From NCBI GenBank assembly GCA_025937035.1, contig JAICSG010000219.1, positions 1 to 6,780 of the forward strand: a DNA stretch of 6,780 nt. Direction: 5' to 3'. Both the position numbers and the translations under genes were made by a program. The DNA is from Thermoanaerobaculia bacterium (GTDB lineage Bacteria > Acidobacteriota > Thermoanaerobaculia > Multivoradales > UBA5704). The notes beneath the pieces were generated by a model that saw nothing but the letters and a program-made list of their open reading frames with translations, was not told the DNA's origin and made no database searches. Positions 1-5,061 of this stretch are shown piece by piece; position 1 is the first letter of the stretch, and the number at the start of each line of letters is the position of its first letter.

Positions 1-2
1 AC

Positions 3-869
3 GCCGACACCGCGATGTACCGCGCCAAGTCCCAGGGGCGGGCCTGCCATGTGGTCTTCAACCGGGTGATGCACCGCTTCGTGATGGCGCGTCTGCAGCT
101 CGAGACCGACCTCCGCCGGGCGGTCGAGCGCGGCCAGCTCCGGGTCTATTACCAGCCGTTCGTCGACCTGACGAGCGGCGAGGTGGCCGGCTTCGAGGCC
201 CTGCTGCGCTGGCTCCACCCCCGGCGCGGCCTGCTGCCGCCGGAGGAGTTCCTCGCGGTGGCGGAGGAGACGGGGCTGATCGTCCCCATCGGCCGCTTCG
301 TGCTGCTGGAGGGGTGCCGGCAGATCCGCGAGCTCCAGATCAAGCATCCGGAGCTCGGGGGCCTCAAGCTGAGCGTCAACCTGTCGAACAAGCAGTTCTT
401 CCAGGCCGACCTCTTCCATCAGATCGAGGAGGCGCTCACCGTCTCCGGGCTCGACCCGGCCTGCCTGGGGCTGGAGATCACCGAGGGGGTGATCATCCGC
501 CACGCCGACTCCGCGGCCAGCCGCTTCTCGCGCCTGAAGAGCCTGGGCGTGCAGCTCTACCTCGACGACTTCGGCAAGGGGTACTCCTCGCTCAACTATT
601 TGCACCGCTTCCCGATGGACATCCTGAAGATCGACCGCTCCTTCGTCGCGCGGATCGAGGAGGCAGAGGGGAACCTGGCGATCGTGCGCGCCATCGTGAC
701 CCTCGCCCACCAGCTCGGGATGGAGGTGGTGGCCGAGGGGATCCAGACCGAGGAGCAGCAGACCCGCCTGCGCGCCCTCGGCTGCGAGTACGGCCAGGGG
801 TTCTTCCTCTCCGAGCCCGTCCCCGCCGACCGTGCCGAGGAGCTGCTGATGCGGCGGGCAGGGGTGTAG
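3..869 (+). CDS. GGDEF-EAL c-di-GMP phosphodiesterase, 3' part (5' end outside window)
   Basis: The gene enters from the left edge; the first whole codon is at 3. The opening residues ADTAMYRAKSQGR are the typical end of a GGDEF domain, so the full protein is a GGDEF-EAL protein. A complete EAL domain follows, which hydrolyses cyclic-di-GMP to pGpG. Numbering from the Met codon at 15, the metal and substrate residues are present: EALLRW (Glu61), SVNLS (Asn122), LEITE (Glu154), DDFGKGYSSL (Asp184-Asp185), LKID (Lys205), VVAEG (Glu241) and GQGFF (Gln261). The phosphodiesterase should therefore be active. Whether the GGDEF half is active, and which sensor domains precede it, cannot be seen. It ends with TAG at 867 and is separated from the next operon by about 225 bp of non-coding DNA. 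It looks like an ordinary chromosomal neighbour, not part of the biosynthetic pathway. No terminator with a T-run follows it. Confidence 0.95.
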   Translation, partial: ADTAMYRAKSQGRACHVVFNRVMHRFVMARLQLETDLRRAVERGQLRVYYQPFVDLTSGEVAGFEALLRWLHPRRGLLPPEEFLAVAEETGLIVPIGRFVLLEGCRQIRELQIKHPELGGLKLSVNLSNKQFFQADLFHQIEEALTVSGLDPACLGLEITEGVIIRHADSAASRFSRLKSLGVQLYLDDFGKGYSSLNYLHRFPMDILKIDRSFVARIEEAEGNLAIVRAIVTLAHQLGMEVVAEGIQTEEQQTRLRALGCEYGQGFFLSEPVPADRAEELLMRRAGV

Positions 870-958
870 CCTCCTCTAAAGTCCCTCGCTTTGAATCCAG
901 AATCCATCCTCTCCCGTATATAAAATCGCCAAATCAGGCGATCCCTTCTAATTTCACG

Positions 959-990
959 CAAACTCGACAACCAAAAGAGTTTGGCTTGTC
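959..990 (+). promoter_or_regulatory. Two mutually exclusive hairpins in the leader
   Basis: CAAACTC (959-965) pairs perfectly with GAGTTTG (977-983). Overlapping it, GACAACCAAA (966-975) pairs with TTTGGcTTGTC (980-990), leaving a 4-nt loop and one bulged C. The two stems share bases and cannot form together, which resembles an attenuator or a protein-switched leader. There is no T-run after either stem, so a simple intrinsic terminator is unlikely. The second stem abuts the palindrome at 991-1006 directly. The function is inferred from layout only. Confidence 0.4.
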
Positions 991-1006
991 CCCCTTCCGG
1001 AAGGGG
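991..1006. repeat. Perfect 16-bp palindrome CCCCTTCCGGAAGGGG
   Basis: The 16 bases are an exact palindrome, placed about 90 bp upstream of the N-hydroxylase start and directly after the hairpin at 966-990. It could be a regulator's operator, or the remains of a dispersed intergenic palindrome. The C-rich/G-rich arms resemble those of the stem-loop at 5014-5059. No protein family can be assigned to it from sequence. Confidence 0.5.
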
Positions 1007-1029
1007 AACGCACCCTAATTCGTGAAGGC

Positions 1030-1078
1030 GCATGAGCCCGGTTGCTGGAACCGGATGCCTCTTCTCCGACAACCGGTT
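1030..1078 (+). promoter_or_regulatory. Alternative-pairing segment just upstream of the N-hydroxylase start
   Basis: CCGGTT (1038-1043) pairs with AACCGG (1049-1054) across a 5-nt loop, and GCAT/ATGC (1030-1033/1055-1058) extends the stem around a 4-nt bulge. A second AACCGG within the palindrome AACCGGTT (1071-1078) allows two competing stems: CCGGTTG (1038-1044) with CAACCGG (1070-1076), and AACCGG (1049-1054) with CCGGTT (1073-1078). The last stem lies 17 nt before the start codon at 1096, so the choice of pairing could affect ribosome access. This is read from complementarity alone. Confidence 0.35.
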
Positions 1079-1095
1079 TGCGGGGCGAGCTGCTG

Positions 1096-2430
1096 ATGAT
1101 GAACGAAGAGAGAACACGGCAGGATGGCATCTATGACGTGATCGGGATCGGCTTCGGTCCCGCCAACCTGGCCCTCGGCGTCGCCCTGGAGGAGATGGTG
1201 GACGCGCGGAGCGGCCAGGCTCTGCGCCACCTGTTCCTGGAGAGCAAGCCGAAGCCGGTCTGGCATCCGGGCATGCTGATCGAGGACTCGCAGATCCAGA
1301 TCTCGGTGCTCAAGGACCTGGCGACCATCCGCAATCCGCAGAGCCGGTTCACCTTCCTGAATTACCTGAAGGTGAAGGGGCGGCTCTTCGAGTTCCTCAA
1401 CCTGCGCGACCTGTTCCCCACGCGCATCGAGTTCAACGACTACCTGTCCTGGGTGGCGGGGGAGCTGAAGGACCGGGTGCGCTTCGGCCAGGAGGTCCTC
1501 ACCATCCTGCCCGTCGAGCGCGAGGGCGAGGTGCGGCTGCTGCGCGTCGTCTTCCGCGACATCGCCTCGGGGGACCTCCAGGAGCTGCTGGCGCGCAACG
1601 TCGTGCTCGCCACCGGCGGCGTGCCGCGGCTCCCCGAGGGGATCGAGCTGCAGCCGGGCGGCCGGGCGTTCCACTCCCACGAGTCGATGCTCCGCCTGAA
1701 GCGCGACTTCCCCGACCGCGAGGCCCCCTACCGCTTCGTGGTGGTGGGCTCCGGCCAGAGCGCCGCCGAGCTCTTCTACCACCTGATGTGCAACTACCGG
1801 AGCGCCGACGTCACCGCCGCCATCCGCCGCTTCGCCTATAAGCCGGTGGACGACAGCGACTTCACCAACGAGATCTTCTTCCCGGAGATGGTCGACTTCC
1901 TCTACGGCCTGCCCGAGGAGAAGCGCCGCCTGGTGCAGGACGACTGCAAGGACGTCAACTACGCGGTGGTCGACCTGTCGCTGATCCGGCGGATCTACAA
2001 GGCGATGTACCAGCAGAAGGTGGTGGGCGAGACCCGCGCCCGCATCTGCTCCTACATGCACCTGGAGAGCCTGCTGGAGACCGGCGGCGCCGTGATCGCC
2101 CGCTTCCGCGACCTTCTGCACGACCGGGAGGTGACGATGGAGGCCGACGGGCTGATCGTCTGCACGGGCTACACCTGGCGCAAGCAGCACCCGATCCTTC
2201 AGGACCTCGCCCCCTTCTTCCAGCGCGACGGCAAAAGCGGCTTCAAAGTCGAGCGCAACTACCGGCTGGCGGCCGATCCCAAGCTCACCGCCGGGGTCTT
2301 CCTCCAGGGCTTCGCCGAGGAGACCCACGGCGCCAGCGAGACCGTGCTGTCGCTCCTGCCCGTGCGGGCCGGAGACATCGCGCGCGACCTGCTCTCCGCG
2401 CGCGCGGCCGTCGAGACCTACACGATCTGA
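1096..2430 (+). CDS. FAD/NADPH-dependent amino-acid N-monooxygenase (L-lysine N6- or L-ornithine N5-hydroxylase family)
   Basis: This gene encodes a 444-residue flavin monooxygenase of the SidA/PvdA/IucD family, which hydroxylates the side-chain amine of lysine or ornithine using O2 and NADPH. Visible motifs are the FAD-binding GIGFGPANLAL near residues 17-27, the family segment WHPGMLIEDSQIQISVLKDL around 56-75, the NADPH-binding GSGQSAAELF around 217, a TGY at about 358, and the C-terminal THGASETVLSLLPVRAGDI around 411. Length is normal for the family. The start is placed at the first of two adjacent ATGs (1096/1099), preceded by a weak GGGGCGAG. The frame is open back to a TTG at 1042, but that extension shows no family features. 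The gene ends 30 nt before the cupin-MetRS gene, in the same operon. This context favours N6-hydroxylysine made for hydrazine synthesis over a hydroxamate siderophore. Lysine versus ornithine cannot be settled by eye. Confidence 0.93.
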   Translation: MMNEERTRQDGIYDVIGIGFGPANLALGVALEEMVDARSGQALRHLFLESKPKPVWHPGMLIEDSQIQISVLKDLATIRNPQSRFTFLNYLKVKGRLFEFLNLRDLFPTRIEFNDYLSWVAGELKDRVRFGQEVLTILPVEREGEVRLLRVVFRDIASGDLQELLARNVVLATGGVPRLPEGIELQPGGRAFHSHESMLRLKRDFPDREAPYRFVVVGSGQSAAELFYHLMCNYRSADVTAAIRRFAYKPVDDSDFTNEIFFPEMVDFLYGLPEEKRRLVQDDCKDVNYAVVDLSLIRRIYKAMYQQKVVGETRARICSYMHLESLLETGGAVIARFRDLLHDREVTMEADGLIVCTGYTWRKQHPILQDLAPFFQRDGKSGFKVERNYRLAADPKLTAGVFLQGFAEETHGASETVLSLLPVRAGDIARDLLSARAAVETYTI

Positions 2431-2444
2431 CGCGAGGCTTCATC

Positions 2445-2451
2445 GGAGGAG
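2445..2451 (+). promoter_or_regulatory. Strong ribosome binding site of the cupin-MetRS gene
   Basis: GGAGGAG lies 9 nt before the ATG at 2461, in the 30-nt gap after the stop codon of the N-hydroxylase gene. It fixes the start of the cupin-MetRS protein. The short gap without a hairpin supports co-transcription. Confidence 0.85.
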
Positions 2452-2460
2452 AACCGAAGC

Positions 2461-4482
2461 ATGCATATCCAGCGGCTGGATCCCGAGAAGCTCTTCGAGG
2501 CGTACGGGATCCAGGTCCAGATGCTCTATCCCTGGAAGGACGTGGTCGAGCCGCCGTTCGGCGCGGCCTGGGCGGTCGTCCCTCCGGGCGGCAGCACCAA
2601 GCACCACGCCCACCAGGAGGGGGAGACCTTCTTCTTCGTCCGCGGCCAGGGCGTGATGCGGATCGGCGACGAGGCGGTCGAGGTCGGGCCGGGCAGCGTC
2701 TGCTTCCAGACCCCCTTCGACCATCACATCCTGACCAACACCTCGGAGACCGAGGAGCTCGTCTTCCTCACCGTCTGGTGGGAGGATCTCCGCCTCTGGG
2801 CGGACAAGAAACAAGGTCCCGTGGCCGCGCGCCCAAAGAGGACGATGGTGAGCGCCGCGCCGCCGACCCCCAACGGCGACCTGCACGTGGGGCACCTCTC
2901 CGGACCCTACACGGCCGGCGACGTCCACGCCCGCTACCTGCGCCTGCGCGGCGTCGACGCCCGCTACATCTTCGGCAGCGACGACAACCAGAGCTACACC
3001 AAGACCAACGCCGCCCGCCTGGGGCTGGGCCCCCAGGAGGGCGCCGACCGGATGGCCGCGGACATCAAGGCGACGCTCGACGCGGCGGGGATCGAGCTGG
3101 CGGAATTCGTCCGCCCCAACAGCTCCCCCCACCACGTGCGGATGACGAAGGAATTCTTCCGGCGGCTCTATGACGCCGGCCACCTGGAGGCCCGGGAAAC
3201 CCTCTCCCCCTGGTGCGAGACCTGCGAGCGCTACCTCTATGAGGCCTACATCCGCGGGCGCTGCCCTCACTGCGGCTCCCCCTCCGGCGGCAACCTCTGC
3301 GAGGACTGCGGCCGGCCCAACGACTGCGTCGACCTGCTCGACGCCGTCTGCACCCAGTGCGGCAACCCGCCCGGCCGGCGCGCCTTCACCCGCTTCTTCT
3401 TCCCCATCAGCCGGTGGGAAAAGGAGCTGCGGGAATTCCACCGCCAGGTGGCGATGAATCCCAGCCTGCGCTCCCTCTGCGAGCAGGTGCTGGACGCCGG
3501 GGCGCCGGACATGGCGGTGACCCACGTCAGCGACTGGGGGATTCCGGTGCCGGTGGACGGCTTCGAGGACCAGCGGATCTTCGTCTGGCTGGAGATGGCC
3601 CCCCGCTACTTCTCCTACGCCCAGCACCTCGCCGGGCCGGACGGGAGCTGGAAGGACCACTGGACGTCGGACGACGCCGAATTCGTGCACTGCTTCGGCT
3701 TCGACAACGGCTTCTACTACGCCGTCTTCCTGCCGGCGATGTGGATCGCCTATGACCGCTCCCTGAAGCTGCCGAAGGCGTTCATCATGAACGAGTTCTA
3801 CCGGCTGGACGGCCTCAAGTTCTCGACCAGCCGCCGCCACGCCATCTGGGGGCGCGAGCTGCTGGCCGACGTGCCGCCGGACGTGATGCGCTTCTATCTC
3901 GCCTGGACCTGCCCGGAGACCGAGGGGACCAACTTCACCCTCGACGACTTCGAGGAGACCTGCGACCGCGAGCTCGGCGCCTGGCAGGCCTGGCTCGCCG
4001 AGGTGGGCGAGCGGGTGCGGAAGAATCATGACGGCAAGACCCCGTCGACCGGCGACTGGACGGCGGAGCAGCGCCGCTTCTTCAACCGCCTGGAGGAGCT
4101 CAGCCGGGAGGCGGCCACCGCCTACGAGGCGGCTACCTTCTCGCCGCAGCGGGTGGCGCGGGTGCTCTGCGAGCTGGTGCGCGAGGCGCACCGCTTCGGC
4201 AAGGCCGAGGAGACCTGGAGCCGCGTCCCCTCACGGGGCGAGGAGCGGCGGACCTCCGCGGCGCTCGACCTGCTGGCGGCCAAGACCCTGGCCGTGCTGG
4301 CGGCGCCCCTCTGCCCCGATTTCGCCGCCCGGCTCTGGCGCGACCTGGGGTTCACCGAGCCCCCCCGTTGGGAGGAGCGTCCCGCCTGGGTGCCGTCGGG
4401 CCAGAAGATCGGAGATCTGACAACCCCCTATTTCCCTTGTGTTCATGAATCGTTGCAATCGAGGAAGCAGCCGGCGGCCTGA
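2461..4482 (+). CDS. Cupin-MetRS didomain hydrazine synthetase (N-N bond forming)
   Basis: This 673-residue fusion has a cupin at about 25-110 and a class I methionyl-tRNA-synthetase-like part from about 127 to the end. The cupin has HHAHQEGE (His49, His51, Glu55) and PFDHHILTN (His89), a full metal-ligand set. The MetRS part has a HIGH-type HVGH (142-145) after PTPNGD, FGSDDN (171-176), four CxxC pairs at 252/255, 268/271, 280/283 and 297/300 (double zinc knuckle), WLEMAPRYF (376-384) in place of the methionine-pocket WLDAPIGY, and KFSTS (453-457) for KMSKS. Known enzymes of this design esterify the hydroxyl of N6-hydroxylysine with a second amino acid through an aminoacyl-adenylate. The cupin then assists rearrangement to a hydrazine. 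The N-hydroxylase directly upstream supports that role. A housekeeping MetRS is excluded by the cupin and altered pocket. The activated amino acid (Gly, Glu or other) is unknown. Confidence 0.92.
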   Translation: MHIQRLDPEKLFEAYGIQVQMLYPWKDVVEPPFGAAWAVVPPGGSTKHHAHQEGETFFFVRGQGVMRIGDEAVEVGPGSVCFQTPFDHHILTNTSETEELVFLTVWWEDLRLWADKKQGPVAARPKRTMVSAAPPTPNGDLHVGHLSGPYTAGDVHARYLRLRGVDARYIFGSDDNQSYTKTNAARLGLGPQEGADRMAADIKATLDAAGIELAEFVRPNSSPHHVRMTKEFFRRLYDAGHLEARETLSPWCETCERYLYEAYIRGRCPHCGSPSGGNLCEDCGRPNDCVDLLDAVCTQCGNPPGRRAFTRFFFPISRWEKELREFHRQVAMNPSLRSLCEQVLDAGAPDMAVTHVSDWGIPVPVDGFEDQRIFVWLEMAPRYFSYAQHLAGPDGSWKDHWTSDDAEFVHCFGFDNGFYYAVFLPAMWIAYDRSLKLPKAFIMNEFYRLDGLKFSTSRRHAIWGRELLADVPPDVMRFYLAWTCPETEGTNFTLDDFEETCDRELGAWQAWLAEVGERVRKNHDGKTPSTGDWTAEQRRFFNRLEELSREAATAYEAATFSPQRVARVLCELVREAHRFGKAEETWSRVPSRGEERRTSAALDLLAAKTLAVLAAPLCPDFAARLWRDLGFTEPPRWEERPAWVPSGQKIGDLTTPYFPCVHESLQSRKQPAA

Positions 4483-4529
4483 GGGCTGGCGCGACCGATC
4501 CCTTGACTTCATTCGGCCTAACTGGAGAC

Positions 4530-4535
4530 GGAGAG
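4530..4535 (+). promoter_or_regulatory. Ribosome binding site selecting the ATG at 4545
   Basis: GGAGAG ends 9 nt before the ATG at 4545, within a purine-rich run (4524-4540). It decides the start of the small decarboxylase-like gene. The frame is open upstream to a TTG at 4503, but that start has no comparable site. Confidence 0.7.
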
Positions 4536-4544
4536 ACGAAGACC

Positions 4545-4994
4545 ATGGAGACCATGACCCAGACCGAAACCTGTTGTGACAAAGGCGAGCAGACCTCCTG
4601 GGGTTTCCAGCTTGTCCTCGACTGCTTCGGCTGCGACGAGGAGACCTGTTGCGACCTCGACCGGGGCTACGAGTTCCTCGATCAGATCTGCATCCACCTC
4701 AAGATGACGAAGCAGACGCAGCCCTACATCTTCAAGACCTGCGAGACCGCCTTTCCCGGCAAGCCGGGCTACAGCGGCTGGGTGCCGATCATCGAGAGCG
4801 GCATCCAGATCCACACCTCCGCCAACAACCGCTTCATCAGCATCGACGTCTACTCCTGCAAGCCGTTCTCGAACGAGGACGTGACGGAGTTCGTGCAGCG
4901 CTGGTTCCAGCCGAAGAAGATCGAGACCTGCTTCATCCATCGCGGCAAGGACATCATGGAGAAGCGGTTCCGTACCGAAGAGGCGGCGGCGTAA
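4545..4994 (+). CDS. S-adenosylmethionine-decarboxylase-like pyruvoyl-dependent decarboxylase, altered substrate site
   Basis: This 149-residue protein belongs to the prokaryotic AdoMetDC (SpeD/SpeH) family, which self-cleaves to make a pyruvoyl cofactor from serine. Against Thermotoga maritima AdoMetDC, as I recall its numbering, the key residues keep exact spacing: Ser77 (Ser55), Glu84|Ser85 cleavage (Glu62|Ser63), His90 (His68) and Cys105 (Cys83). The conserved HTWPE stretch is instead HTSANN, so the Glu known to bind the SAM ribose (Glu72 there) becomes Asn94. His64 is Gly86. Maturation and decarboxylation therefore look possible, but SAM is doubtful. AdoMetDC relatives that became ornithine or arginine decarboxylases are known, so an amino acid or hydrazino acid substrate is my inference. 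The N-terminus is Cys-rich (10, 11, 27, 30, 35, 36). The gene lies 62 bp after the cupin-MetRS gene, probably in one operon. A genuine, divergent SAM decarboxylase remains possible. Confidence 0.82.
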   Translation: METMTQTETCCDKGEQTSWGFQLVLDCFGCDEETCCDLDRGYEFLDQICIHLKMTKQTQPYIFKTCETAFPGKPGYSGWVPIIESGIQIHTSANNRFISIDVYSCKPFSNEDVTEFVQRWFQPKKIETCFIHRGKDIMEKRFRTEEAAA

Positions 4995-5013
4995 GGCCGC
5001 CCTCACTCCCCAA

Positions 5014-5059
5014 CCCCTCTCTCCCGGCCCTCCGCCCACCCTGGCCGGGGAGAGAGGGG
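5014..5059. terminator. Long stem-loop between convergent genes (probable bidirectional terminator)
   Basis: CCCCTCTCTCCCGGCC (5014-5029) is complementary to 5043-5059 with one extra G on the right arm, giving about 16 pairs around a 13-nt loop. It sits in the 67-bp gap between the plus-strand stop at 4994 and the minus-strand stop at 5062, the usual place for a shared terminator. There is no clear T-run on either side. The CCCCTCTC/GAGAGGGG arms resemble palindromes widely scattered between genes in high-GC proteobacteria, so it may also be a dispersed repeat. Confidence 0.65.
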
Positions 5060-5061
5060 CT

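Larger units (their letters stand above)
870..1095 (+). promoter_or_regulatory. A+T-richer leader/promoter region of the N-hydroxylase operon
   Basis: This non-coding stretch is visibly richer in A+T than its surroundings, especially 905-985, and must hold the promoter of the plus-strand operon. A TATA-like run lies at 917-925 and a TTGAAT at 891-896. Their spacing of about 20-22 bp is too long for a good sigma-70 promoter, so no exact promoter is claimed. A short inverted repeat ATCGCC-6 nt-GGCGAT occurs at 925-942 and could be a small operator. Three further inverted-repeat groups (959-990, 991-1006, 1030-1078) are listed separately. No tRNA or convincing riboswitch core was recognised. Confidence 0.45.

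Noticed and set aside
1024..1098. SAM-clan riboswitch (CATGAG and CAACC strings near a Met/SAM-themed operon)
   Set aside because: The core segments expected of SAM-I/SAM-IV (such as the GGTGCC joining region and pseudoknot partners) are not found, and the stems present do not match the family layout.
1032..1136. 34-codon leader peptide starting at ATG 1032
   Set aside because: It overlaps the N-hydroxylase start in another frame, its Shine-Dalgarno is too close, and it has no run of regulatory codons for an attenuator.
1096..2430. Hydroxamate siderophore gene
   Set aside because: Family membership alone allows it, but no NRPS, IucA/C-like synthetase, acyltransferase or iron-uptake gene is visible, and the next gene is a cupin-MetRS fusion.
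1015..4191. Long minus-strand open frames opposite the N-hydroxylase and cupin-MetRS genes
   Set aside because: They are antisense shadows created by high G+C codon use; they show no family motifs, while the plus-strand frames have full conserved domains.
2833..4482. Housekeeping methionyl-tRNA synthetase
   Set aside because: The N-terminal cupin fusion, altered methionine pocket, KFSTS in place of KMSKS and the adjacent N-hydroxylase all point to a hydrazine synthetase.
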